A stretch of DNA of 64,000 bases from Hydra vulgaris (taxonomy: Eukaryota > Cnidaria > Hydrozoa > Anthoathecata > Hydridae), in NCBI RefSeq assembly GCF_038396675.1, contig NC_088921.1, positions 23,822,501 through 23,886,500 on the forward strand, given 5' to 3'. The position numbers and the translations under genes are program-made. Under the pieces are notes generated by a model that did no database searches, had not been told where the DNA came from, and saw only the letters and a list, made by a program, of their open reading frames with translations. Numbering within the stretch: position 1 is the stretch's first letter; every line of letters starts with the position of its first letter. Shown piece by piece: positions 37,850 through 48,829 of this stretch.

Positions 37850-38244
37850 AATGCCGTTTGCATTGGATTCCACCTGAAATTGAATGCTTTTAAAGCATAC
37901 TGTTATAAAACTTCAGAGCTGATAGTGGAAATTTATCCATGGTACATTATGCCACCTACACTTCATAAGGTTCTGGAACATGGATTTTAATTGCTGAGCA
38001 TTTGGATCTTCCCATTGGAGCGTATTCGGAGGAGGCTCAGGAAGCACAAAATAAGGCCATACGAAATGCAAGACTCAATTACACATGCAAAATATCTAGA
38101 ATTAATGTGATGCAGAACCAATTCCATTATTTACAAATTAAAAGCGACCCTGTCATCTCATCGATTGCTTTCAGGAACCCCAAGACATTTTCTGGTCCTA
38201 ACCTTGAATCTGACGTACAGGACCTCCTCAGAGGAGATGAATAG
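37850..38244 (+). pseudogene. C-terminal fragment of another transposase-like protein
   Basis: VEIYPWYIMPPTLHKVLEHG is followed, after a frame change near 37985, by LDLPIGAYSEEAQEAQNKAI and YLQIKSDPVISS, ending at TAG 38244. I associate the pattern 'LPIG..SEEAQEA.NK' with the end of a repeated transposase-like protein family seen in aphids and cnidarians. I cannot name the superfamily. It appears joined to the decayed 3' side of the hAT element. Confidence 0.5.
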
Positions 38245-38569
38245 TTTTTTTTTCTTTATAAATGTTATCTTTTCAAATTTAAACTTTTTCATTTAAAAAT
38301 TTACTAATCAGTATATATAATCAGGGATTACATATTAATGCTTAATAAATAAGGTAAATATTTTTTTCACTTAGAAAATATTTTTAGAATAATTTCAAGA
38401 ATCTAAAAATTAAAAAAAATTGCATTCAAAATTCAAGGGAGGAGGGGAAGGTAAGGGTGTAAGGAGAAGGGTCTACAACTTGAAAATTTTTTAATTTCCC
38501 ACTTTTTAAGTTTGTTTTTGAATTGGAACAATATTTTAATAAAAACGTTTAATACTTTACAAAATTTTG

Positions 38570-38763
38570 AGTTTTGGCCGCATTTTGACCATTTCGCTTC
38601 ACTGTGAGTCCTAACGGTTTTTTCACAGAGCACCACAGAAGTGCATTTAACAAGGAAGTTTACGCCTCTTTCCTTACCGTAACACAAAAATATGACCAGA
38701 GTTCGCTTCCAACCTAGATCTCCTGCTTCAAAACCAAGCGCTCTAACCACTAGCTCTTCGTTT
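38570..38763 (-). repeat. tRNA-derived SINE, second family
   Basis: On the minus strand GAGCTAGTGGTTAGAGCGCT is the A-box region. The body has GGTGCTCTGTGAAAAAACCG, similar to the SINE at 3127-3325. Confidence 0.65.
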
Positions 38764-39856
38764 CCGATTTGTGAGATATCCTACAATCCAGGTAATCAAT
38801 TTACTAGTTATACCATATGCTCCGAAATTTTTCAATTTCAAACTTAATAATATTTGTTTATAATAATAATAATAATATACTTATTTATTCATAATAATAT
38901 TAACAATAAACTTGTTTAATATAATATAACTTGAATATATAATAAACTTAAAAAATTGAATAAAAAAATTTTTTTTTTAACTTAAAACCACTAAAAATAT
39001 TTTTCATGAAGGAGTTTTTAAAATTCATTTCACAACATTTATTTCTTAATATATTGCATCCAAACTTATACATTTTTAATAATTGTATAATAAAAAACGT
39101 AATGAAAAAATAAATTTAATGCTATAATTTTTAACTCAACTAATTCTAATGCAATTACTAGATAAAATGTTACCCCCTATTTTAACTAAACTAATTAATT
39201 TTCTAGATAAAAAATTAGTTCAGTTCTTTAGTCATTAATAGTTTTTGAATTGCGGAACGATAAATCGCTCAATCCTTCCGCAATTTTTGTTGTTGTTGTT
39301 GGATAAAAGTATAGCGAAAGATCTAAATCATTAAAAAATATGATTCAAAACTTAGAGGAACAAAATCAGTTGTTTATCTTTCCAGGACATTCGATGAACA
39401 ACAAATGCTATCCATAAGTTGCTTGTCCTGGGTGCAATAGTAATCTTTAAAGACTTAAGTAGGGAGATTCGCCTCGTGGTGGAGGGGGAGCTAAAGTTCC
39501 AATGAATATTTAATAATTTTTAAGTCCTAATTTTTGTTATTCTTACTTTCTTTCGTTTACCTATTAAAGTTCCTTAATTAGTTTGAGTGGAAATCTCTCA
39601 TGAGGAGTTCTTCCAGTACCAATGTCACTCAAGATGAGACAATTAATTTACCTAATTCTGTGTCAAGTTCTTTTTGCTATACATATCTTGCACGTTGTTC
39701 ATAACTACACGCCCATCCTCATAACTACACGCCCACCAGTGCAGTGGCTGATATTATTTCATTAGCATTCCTACTAGGTTCTCTTCAAGCTGAGCAGGTA
39801 AAAAAAAAGTTTTTTGTGACAGTACATAAATATTAACTATAAAAGTTAAATTTATA
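38764..39856. other. AT-rich DNA with a weak exon-like stretch
   Basis: A plus-strand run at about 39592-39705 reads SLMRSSSSTNVTQDETINLP and continues to a stop at CYTYLARCS. It has no recognisable domain. The rest is non-coding. Confidence 0.3.
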
Positions 39857-39967
<111 letters not shown>

Positions 39968-39989
39968 TGATATTTAAGACTGTTTTGTA

Positions 39990-40665
39990 TTATAATAATA
40001 AACAAAACTCATAGTCGTAAAAGAGTGCTCAATATTAAAAAGATACCTCAAATAGAGCAATATACATATATATTAACGAAGAAAAAACAACTTTTTCTAT
40101 GGTACTTTAAGTTTCATGCCTATACAGCAATCATCAGCCATTGAATACAAATTCAAAAACAAAAAAACCCGCTAAAATTACAAAATACTGTGTAGTGGGA
40201 TCTTAACGTCGCTAAGAAAAAACAAAATATCAGCTAATCACCTGTGTCAAAAAAAGATAAGAGGAATTTATTCTTGTGTCTGCATTTTGAAATCAACTCA
40301 TTTCGTTTATTTAACAAGTTTTCACCTTTATATGTTAAAATAAGGAATTTTTCGTATAAACAAAGATTGCCAATTTATGTTTATACGAAATTATGTTTCG
40401 GTTGTGATTTTTGAATGGGATCTGTTTTTTATTTGAATGGTAGGTGAATTTGCAGATAAAACCTGATTTAAATAATGCATCTTGATAAGGAGGGATGGAT
40501 TGTTTAAAAATATTTTCGTTAGAAGAATGGTTGACAATCTTAGTTCTATAGTTTGAGGAAGGCTTTCTAGTATACTAGGAGGGTGGTTAGAGGCAGCATT
40601 TATATAACTGATGGAATTACCAGGCTTGCAGTAAGGTTGGAAAGAACTGTCATTAAGATGTTTTA
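39990..40665 (-). mobile_element. PLE fragment, minus strand, with RT-distal linker, C-terminus and hammerhead
   Basis: On the minus strand the order is SNHPPSILESLPQTIELRLS and NRSHSKITTET (40600-40390, the region after the reverse transcriptase of PLEs). LLNKRNELISKCRHKNKFLL to a TAG at 40234 follows, then the hammerhead end and the terminal TATTGCTCTATTTGAGG with TTGAGCACTC. The GIY-YIG core between the two coding parts is deleted. (TA)n arrays lie on both sides. Confidence 0.8.
40097..40142 (-). ncRNA. Hammerhead ribozyme motif, third PLE family
   Basis: On the minus strand CTGATGA (40137-40131) is followed by stem II TGC/GCA with U-U flanks, then GAAAC (40115-40111), loop TTAAA and site GTA (40105-40103). 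Stem I is ATGG with CCAT. The stem sequences differ from the 12541 type while the core is kept. Confidence 0.7.
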
Positions 40666-40810
<145 letters not shown>

Positions 40811-40828
40811 TTAATTTATTATTTCAGA

Positions 40829-40988
40829 AAAAAAATACCTTCTTATTGATGCTTCTGGAGTCATTAAAAGTAAAACGGCCGCAGAAAACTTGATTGATGG
40901 ATTTACTTTTTATTTATCTACAAAAGGAAATCCTTTTAAAATCACAGTTGGCACACCAGAAAATAAAGCAAAAAGAAGTTCTATTTAG
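40829..40988 (+). CDS. Unidentified exon-like open segment
   Basis: A TTATTTCAG acceptor is followed by about 50 codons reading YLLIDASGVIKSKTAAENLI and ending at a TAG (KAKRSSI-stop). Composition looks coding, with few AT-run residues, but I recognise no domain. It could be a terminal host exon or a transposon piece. Confidence 0.35.
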
Positions 40989-41035
40989 CAGCTTTCCCGT
41001 AAAATAATTAGGCAATTATAGGTTGTGCTAGAGCT

Positions 41036-41262
41036 GTCAAATAGAAAAACAAAATAGAAGGTTGCTACTTTACGCAAAATCTAGGAAGTAAACTTTCCAT
41101 AGAGTCAAATATTTTTGGTCGTCTTTCTGAATTAGAAGACTATATTTCTAATTACTACAATGTACAAAAGCGTAGGTTTGATGACTGTGTAATTTTAAGA
41201 GATCTTGTATTTGTTCAAACATCAGATTCTGTGCTAGAATTGTTAAAATTACGTGGTTTAAC
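41036..41262 (+). pseudogene. Unidentified open segment interrupted by the second hAT element
   Basis: A frame of about 70 codons reads EGCYFTQNLGSKLSIESNIF, SELEDYISNYYNVQKRRFDD and VLELLKLRG, and runs into the hAT left end at 41263. Beyond the right end the same frame continues briefly (LDPTLVF). I do not recognise the family. Confidence 0.35.
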
Positions 41263-41484
41263 AGGGGCGGATCTAGGGGGTATCCTGTGTTGCCCAGGAT
41301 TCACCCATAATATTCTAAGAAGTTATAAAAAATTCCGTTTCATAATATAAAAAATACTAAACTTAAATTTATAGTATACTTATATGCATATATGAGTTCT
41401 TTAAAAAAATAAATATTGCTTTATAGAAAAACATACACGGCTTTAACAATGTTTCAAAGACTTCGCTCTCCTCCGTGATGTTCA

Positions 41485-41736
41485 AAACGCCGCTATTAAT
41501 CAGGATTCTTTTTTTAAAGTGAACGGAACCGAAAGAACCCTTTTAATCAATCGTTATTGCAATGTATTTATTTTGGTTGCCGTAATTAAGGCCAAAAAAA
41601 TCCCTATTGTTTCAGGATTCATTTGACCCGAATTTCCGGTAGACAACAAAAAAAAATTGCAGGAACGTTTGATCAAAAGGGTTCTCTCGGTTCCGTTTAT
41701 ATATAAAAATGAATCCTTAATTATTCCAATAACGCC
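41485..41736. mobile_element. MITE-like inverted-repeat element nested in hAT element
   Basis: AACGCCGCTATTAATCAGGA at the left pairs with TTAATTATTCCAATAACGCC at the right. The arms (about 75 bases) share CGGAACCGAAAGAACCCTTT with its inverse. A loop of about 100 bases lies between. Confidence 0.65.
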
Positions 41737-42365
41737 TTAATTATTCGTAAAAACTTTATACGAATAATTATAGCTTTAAAATAAAAGTATATAAGTACTT
41801 AATTGAAGTTTTATCAAAAATTAGTTTAAAGTAATTTTTAATACAAATTTTATTTTTGTTTGCAATTATGGATTTGTTGTTATCCAATGCATTTAAAGCC
41901 AAGCATTTGCCTAATATTGCGACTTACAAAGTAAAGCTTCGTAATAATCTCAAAGATTTAAATTCAAAGTTTCCTGTTGTAAACAAAGATCTTCTTTCTT
42001 TAAGAAATTCTGAAATGGAAGCTTTTATTCCCATGCTAAAAGAAAATGAAGACTATATTGTTTTAAAGTATGAGTTTAAACGCGTTTTTTTATGTTTTAT
42101 TTTGTTTATAAAACAATAATTCTTAACAAATAACCTTTAGTTAAATATGTTTTTTTTTAGTTATATTTAGTTTATATATGATATGACTTTACAGGTCAAT
42201 GGAAAATGGTAACTGTCTTTACAACTCTGCTGCTTTATTAATAAATTCATCAGATAAAACACATGAAATTCTTCGACTATTAACTTCTGTTGAGTTGTTT
42301 GAGAAAGCAACCTTCTATTCAAGATACCCAATAATCTTAAACCAAGTGGAATCTAAAAGTTTTTC

Positions 42366-43210
42366 GGCGCTACTGCAGTTTCTCCCCCCCTTTTTTTTAT
42401 TGCTGAATATGATAGAGAATTTTATGCTGATTAAGAATCGTATAAAAACATAGGCCTAAAAACCAACAAAAATGGCTCTAAATGACTGTTGAAGTTTAAA
42501 AAATTACACTAAAAAACGCTAAGATTCGCCATTTTTTCATACCTATTTATAAATAAAATTCTTTTCAAAGATGAATTTAAAAAAGCCTGGTTTCTATCAA
42601 AAATGTAATGCAAAACTGTTAAAAAATGCTGAGCGCATCATTTTCTGATTTATCTCTGGCCCAAACCCTAACCCTGTTTCAGATCATGTACTTTTAATCG
42701 CGCCAATCCCTATTTGTCAGTCGATGTATGTGCATTTAGTTGTGCCAATCCCTATTTATCAGTCGATGTATGTACATTCAATTGCGCCAATCCCTATTTT
42801 TCAGTCGATGCATGTACATTTAATTGCGCCGATCCCTATTTGTCAGTAGATTTGTGTACATTTAAAAAGCAAAATCTTAAATTAATTTTTAAAAAACATA
42901 TAAAATATATTAATAAAAACATTTAATTTAATTTAAATATAATTTTATTTTGACGACAATAAAAACCGGGTTGCGTAATTAAAAAAAGATTTTCTAAGCG
43001 ATTGATTTCAAAATGTAAACTTTGATTTAAAACGTTTTAAAAAAATGGCGAATATTAGCGTTTTTTACTGTAATTTTTTAAACTTCAACAGCGAATTAGA
43101 GCACTTTTTGTTGATTTTCAGACCTATGTTTTTATACGATTCTTAATCAGCATAAAATTCTCTATCATAATCAGCAATAAAAAAAAGGGGGGAGAAACTG
43201 CAGTAGCGCC
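42366..43210. mobile_element. 845-bp hAT-type MITE with perfect 8-bp target duplication
   Basis: Terminal inverted repeats of about 195 bases begin GGCGCTACTGCAGTTTCTCC and are nearly identical. The flanks are AGTTTTTC at 42358-42365 and 43211-43218. It contains a 4 x 42-bp minisatellite. It interrupts the transposase frame, and the frame continues in phase if one duplication copy and the element are disregarded. Confidence 0.92.
42690..42862. repeat. 42-bp tandem repeat, 4 copies
   Basis: Units GCGCCAATCCCTATTTGTCA with about 22 further bases (GTCGATGTATGTACATTTAA) recur at 42702, 42744, 42786 and 42828. Confidence 0.9.
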
Positions 43211-45746
43211 AGTTTTTCTTCACTCTCTAGTGTTTTCATGGCATGTGTTTCATTTGAGTCTTCTGATTCTTTTACAGAATTAAATGATATAAATATTTCT
43301 GAACTTATAAAAAAAGAAGCCTATAACAATTGCAGAAACAATAAATTTGCTTCTTTTCTTTGTTTAATTGCATTATCTACAGTGTTAAATAAGCAAATTC
43401 GTTCTGTTTATCCTGAATTTGGACTTGAAAAATATAAAAAGTTCATTAATGTGAGTATGTACCCACGTGGTGATCATAAAAAAAATAAAGAAATTCTGAG
43501 TATTTTATGGTGTAACACTGATTGTCGCTCTATTTCCAAGGATAAAGATATGTGGTCACCAAATCATTTTGTCCCTATTGTGAAAAGAGAAGTTTTATGC
43601 TTAAAGAATTTGGCAAAAGTGATTTAAAAAGAGGATCGTGTTCAGTTTTGCCAAGTGTTCTATCGCATTCTTCTGTTACCACTAAGGTTCTTAATTTATC
43701 TTGTCAACCTCCTAAAAATCTATTTTCAAATAAAAAATCATTAGTTCAATCTCACATAAAGTTTTGCATAGATAATGAAACTAAAATTGTAGATGTAGGT
43801 ATTGATATTACTCCTAATCCAATCTTACTTAATTGTAAACCTTGTGCATCAGATCAGTCTTCAAGTCTTCCTTTTTATGATGTTTCTACTTACTATGAGC
43901 GCGGTAGATATCTATCTGCTGGCAAAACTGATTCAATGTTATTAGATCTAGTTAATAAAATATTTATTCCTAACTTGTCTTTTGTTTTTCCTGTTTCTGG
44001 TGGAAAAAAAAAACGATCATTTTTACATAAATGGCTACTTGAATATTCCAAACAAAACGAACTTATTGAATGCTGTGGAAAAACAATCGAAGAAGTTCTA
44101 ATTAAGAAAATTAAAAAGTCAGGTTATTTTTCTATCTTGTGTGATGGAGCCTCTGATTGTTCTAATGTTGAACAGCTCTCTCTAGTTATAAGATACATTT
44201 ACTGTGATAATGTTATTTGTGAAGACTTTCTACGGTTTATTGAATGAAAATCTGGTATAACTGTTCTTAGTCTTGTGCAAAACATAATTTCTGCAATTGA
44301 TGATCTTGGTCTTGATATCCAAAAATGTAGAGGTCAAGGATATGATGGTGCTGGGGCAATGTCTGGTAAATTAAAAGGTATTTCATCTAGAATTAAACAT
44401 ATCAATTCAAAGGCTATTTTTCTTCACTGTGCTTGCCATAAACTTAATTTAGTTATTAGTAAATCATGCAATGTTCAGAGTGTTAGAAATGCTCTTGATC
44501 AAATCAAAGATATATCATATTTTTTTAACTTATCACCTAAACGTGCTTGCTGTCTCAATAAATTCATTTTTCCTGGTCAAGCAAAATTAATTGATACATG
44601 TCGAACTAGATGGGTTCAGAAACTTAAAGGTCTGGATGTTTTTTTTGATAACTACATATCCGTTTTTCATTCAATGGAAGAAATGGCATACAATGAAGGT
44701 AAGAGTTATAATATTGATACTTCTTCAAAAGCTTCATGTTTTTTAAATCTTATGACAAATTTTTCTTTTATTGTGAGCTTAGTTTTAACAAAACAAATAA
44801 TGGACTATTTCTACGCCATCACTGTTGTTCTCCAAACTAAAGCATTTGATATATCACAACAGTGTAATGAAATAAATTGTTTGAAAACTCAAATTTTAGA
44901 TTTAAAAAAAAATAATGATGTCTATCATAACGAATGGTACTTAATTGCTCTTGACCTAGCTAAGACTCTTGATGTTTCAGAAGTTAAACCAAGGCTCTGT
45001 GGCAGACAAGTTTATAGAGATAATTATCCCTCTGACACAGTTTTGGATTATTTCAAATATTCCATCACATCTCCTCTTCTAGATCATTTAATTAATGAAT
45101 TAGAAGATAGATTTGATGAAGGTGAGATGATTGTTTACAAAGGTTTATCTGGTATTCCTGCAACTATTGTAAAAAAAAATAAAGAAAAATGTTTTTGGAA
45201 GTCAGATTTTATGGAATTTTTGCATTTTTATATATCGGATATGCCTCATCCTACATCAATTCATGCTGAATTAGATTTGTGGGAAACATTTTGGAACAAT
45301 CAATATGTGATCCCATCCACTATTACAGAGACTTTAAAGTCTATTGATATGAGGGGGTTTCCCAAACATTAGGGAAGGTTTTTTAATAATGGGAACAATT
45401 CCAATTACTACATGTGAATGCGAGAGGAGCATTTCTGTTATACGCAGACTTAAAACTTATATGCGAAGCCGCATGACAGCGTCAAGATTTAATTCTTTAG
45501 CTCTGATGTCTATTCATCAAGAAATAATTCCTGATGTAGAAAGAGTTTTAAATATTTTTTCTGTTTTAGGGTAACGACGATTAGAGTTGGTTTTTACCTA
45601 ATATTAGTTTATTAATTTCTTTTTTGTTTATTGACTATATTCGTGTATTTTATTTTATATTTAAGTTTATCTTATATTTATTGAAAATTAGAAAAACCAA
45701 CATAAAAAATTTAAAAAAAAAACCTATTAAAAAAAATTTGGCCTAA

Positions 45747-45950
45747 CTGCCTATCAAGAAAAGGAAAGAATCCAGAAATGGAGGACTAACCTAAGGCAAC
45801 AATATTAATACTTTACATAAACTGCCTATCAAGAAAAGGAAAGAATCCAGAAATGGAGGGCTAAACTAAGGCAACAATACAAATACTTTACATTAATTGC
45901 CTATCAAGAAAAGGAAAGAATCCAGAAATGGAGGGCTAACCTTAGGCCAC
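45747..45950. repeat. 75-bp tandem repeat, about 3 copies
   Basis: CTGCCTATCAAGAAAAGGAA starts at 45747, 45822 and 45897; units are about 95% alike. It lies in the 3' region of the hAT element. Confidence 0.9.
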
Positions 45951-46324
45951 ATGACAGTTTACAGATGGAGTGCAAAGTCCTATGGCTTACCTTCTCGTTG
46001 GTGCACTTCGTTAAATAAGTTAGGCAAGTAAAAAATGTCTAATTTATGAACAGAATAGCCAAGGCAATATTTTTATAATTTTGTTTTATATGGGTAATTG
46101 AGAACAATGCCAAGTAAGTAATAATAAAGTACTGATGCCGCTTTGATGACGGATTACCAAAATATAGTCGGCGATATTTTTTTGCAACCTTCCCCCCCCC
46201 CCTTGCTAGCACGGGGAGGGGTTTACAAAAAAATATCGCCGACTATATTTTGGCAACTCGAAAAAAAACAGGCAACACCCATAAAAAATCCTGCATCCGC
46301 CCCTGGTTTAGACCCAACTTTAGT

Positions 46325-46412
46325 TTTTACCCAGCCGGCATTTGGTCCTAAAAAGACATTTTTTGAGCGTTCAAAAGACGTCTTTTTAGGATCAAATGCC
46401 GGCTGGGTGTAA
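46325..46412. mobile_element. Foldback palindrome just outside the hAT element
   Basis: ACCCAGCCGGCATTTGGTCC and its inverse (GGATCAAATGCCGGCTGGGT) form arms of about 29 bases around a 24-base partly self-complementary loop. Confidence 0.7.
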
Positions 46413-46917
46413 GCATTTTATTGGATTTTATTTTTTAAAGTGATTCTTTGATTGTCATAAGAATAATGCTGATTCAGATGAGCTCTTGAATAGTGGTCAC
46501 AATTTTTACAAATTGTTGAAGATATTCCTGAATCTAAATGTAATTTGAGGTAAATTGTAGAAATGTTGAATTTGCAATGTGTCAAATCTTATGTTGCTTT
46601 CGACTTGAAATGTTGAAATGCGTTATTTGGCTTATCTGGTTATTCTGGTAAAAGAGCTTGTTTATGGTGTATCCACATTAGATCCAGGGTCAAAACAAAC
46701 TCTTGGCAGTATTGATTATTTAGAAGTAAACTATTAAAAGTATTTAGAATATAAATCAGTGATATTATCCATGATAGACTTGATGAACTGCCTTACTCCT
46801 CAAATTTTGTATATTAATCTAGATCCAGATCTTTAATTGCAACTAGTTCTTCTACCTGAACTTCATTTATTAATTGGTTTTGTTTCACTGCTTAGAAAGT
46901 TTTTGTTGGATGTTTGG
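46413..46917. other. Unannotated DNA
   Basis: AT-rich, no feature recognised. Confidence 0.4.
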
Positions 46918-47330
46918 CCAGGATTTATCAAGAAACTCGGAAGTCGAAAGCTGTTCAAAAAGCTCGGAAGTATCTTACAATAACAATAGTTACCAGCCGG
47001 TCTTATGAATCTAATCATAATATTATATTCATATTGATGATTGGCTGAAGTCAAAAAATGTCTAATATTAGACTGCATGTCGTTTTTTATTTTTATTATT
47101 TTTATTTTTTAGCGTGTTTTCAATTTTCTGAAAAAGTTTCGCGTTTCTAAGTCATTTTTTTATTTTTTTGTTTTTTACTATTATTTTTTTGCTCTTATTT
47201 AGAATATATATGAATATAATATTATGATTAGATTCATAAGACCGGCTGGTAACTATTGTTATTGTAAGATACTTCCGAGCTTTTTGAACAGCTTTCGACT
47301 TCCGAGTTTCTCGATAAATATCCGACACTT
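46918..47330. mobile_element. Foldback/MITE-like element with about 125-base arms
   Basis: ATTTATCAAGAAACTCGGAA to ATAATATTATATTCATAT (46920-47036) recurs inverted at 47205-47325. The loop of about 165 bases is AT-rich. Apparent open frames in both arms are mirror images of each other. Confidence 0.8.
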
Positions 47331-47563
47331 TTTTTTTCATCATTATCTCTGGTTATAAATAATATAAATTACGTGGGTAACGAAGACATTTTCAGAATGA
47401 GTTCATTTTTTAAATTTGGATAAATGCTTTTAAAGTTATGAAAATTTATGTTTGGCCCAATAACAGCTATTTTGCATAAAGATTTGTTAAATTTTCCCTC
47501 AATGCGATCTATGGTAAAGCGTTTCATTAAAGTACTAATAATAAATTATTTTTATTATTTTTA

Positions 47564-47660
47564 TTTTGGAGTTATAAAGTTGACAGAGAGTTGTAACCAC
47601 AACTACTAAAGTAGTCTCCTCAAATGTAGTGAACTTCCCGGCCTTAAGATAAAAAAAAAA
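47564..47660 (+). repeat. tRNA-derived SINE, 3' part only
   Basis: TTTTGGAGTTATAAAGTTGA, AGTCTCCTCAAATGTAGTG and CCGGCCTTAAG with an A-rich tail, matching the 3' half of the SINE at 20927 and 29055. The tRNA head is missing, as expected for 5' truncation. Confidence 0.7.
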
Positions 47661-48829
47661 GGATACTCTAGATTCCCTTAATTTTTATAAACAACTTTTT
47701 GTTTCTTAATCAAGTTGTTGCGTTGAGTTTTTTTTGTTAATGTGCTGCTTATTTTTTCTTGCGGACGTTATGCACAAATAACAGTCATCAGATTCTGCAT
47801 TAACTCACTTAGTGTCAAACCATTACGTTTATTTCCAGAAGCTTAGATTTTATAAAATGGCTTATAATAAACATTTTGCACCCATTACATAACGATAAAA
47901 ATCTAATGGAACTCTAATAATTTGCTCCCTTAAAAATTTCCAATTTTTGAAGATTTTATTCTACTTCATCTGCTGTTAACTTGTGATTTCAATTGAATGA
48001 GCTCATTTACAATGTTTTCTTTTTTCAGAGATCGGAGATTATCAGTCTCCTTTTATGTATCTTCTTTGAGTTGCTGTTTTATTTTCAACATTGAAGTTTT
48101 CTTTAATATTGACTCTACATAGCGCTCTTTATACTTTAATTTCATTTTGTCAACACTATGAGAGGCTTTTTCGTTTAACACGTAAAGAATCTTTTTCTGA
48201 TTTTGCATGCGACCAATCTATGGTTTTGTTTACTGATCTTGGATACTTGGATCTTGGATTCTGATCTTAGGCAGACGTTAAATACATTTACAGTCTTGTA
48301 GAAGGCCTCCTAGTGAAAGACTTAATGGGTAAAAAAATTCTATTTGTTAACCAACTTCGCATCCCTTCTTTATCTATTAGGTTGGCGTAGATGCATTTGT
48401 AAACTGTGTTTCCAGTTTAGGATGTTGAATAATGAATCTTTTTGACTAATTGCATGGGTTTTGATTGTGTCTCTTCTTTTATGACTAAGCAACTCATTCT
48501 ATTATCTTCTAATGAGGGTACAGTTCTAAAACTCAGTTTTATGGTTCTGAGGCCAGTTGGTAGTCAGGTTTCCCAAACTTTGTGGTAACTCTCAGAGAGG
48601 CTGATTCCATCAACAGCTGCAAAATATAAGAGTACTGACAGTGCCATGTTGCGCAGAGATGGTGTTCCTGTTCGTACTTTTGGTGCGCATTGTTGAGGTC
48701 ATATTTGGAGTCCTTTGTTACAGCTTAGGGTCTATTAATAGTAATGATCTAATTGCTTAGACTATTAGATAGTATACTGAGTACTATCTGTGCTTTCAGT
48801 CAAGTTCTTTAACGCATTTTAAAAATGGC

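Larger units (their letters stand above)
41868..45574 (+). pseudogene. OTU/vertnin-like module fused to hAT transposase, broken
   Basis: Exon 1 41868-42067, intron 42068-42194 (GTATGA...TTTACAG, phase 2 on both sides), exon 2 from 42195. The junction reads IVLKSMENGNCLYNSAALL. GNCLYN and the later MWSPNHFVPI correspond to the catalytic Cys and His motifs of OTU-like peptidases and vertnin-like proteins. The transposase half has the TTF-side motif KKKRSFLHKWLLEYS, then LCDGASDCSNVEQLS, CRGQGYDGAGAMSG, FLHCACHKLNLV, CRTRWVQKL and the dimerisation tail CECERSISVIRRLK. Breaks: an 845-bp insertion at 42365; a frameshift between 43552 and 43627; an in-frame deletion near 44055 joining the finger region to the core; TGA at 44245; a frameshift in the G/T run near 45350. 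THAP0/52 kDa-repressor-like hAT proteins are the nearest known type for the second half. Confidence 0.8.
41263..46304 (+). mobile_element. Second hAT element, about 5.0 kb, with both ends
   Basis: Left end AGGGGCGGATCTAG; right end CTGCATCCGCCCCT, which is its inverse with changes. Flanks GGTTTAAC (41255-41262) and GGTTTAGA (46305-46312) look like an 8-bp target duplication with two changes. It contains a spliced transposase gene and two nested non-autonomous insertions. It also holds a 3 x 75-bp minisatellite, and a GC-rich inverted repeat at 46143-46265. Confidence 0.75.

Noticed and set aside
46863..47343. Two frames of 71 and 63 codons
   Set aside because: They are mirror images in the arms of a foldback element.
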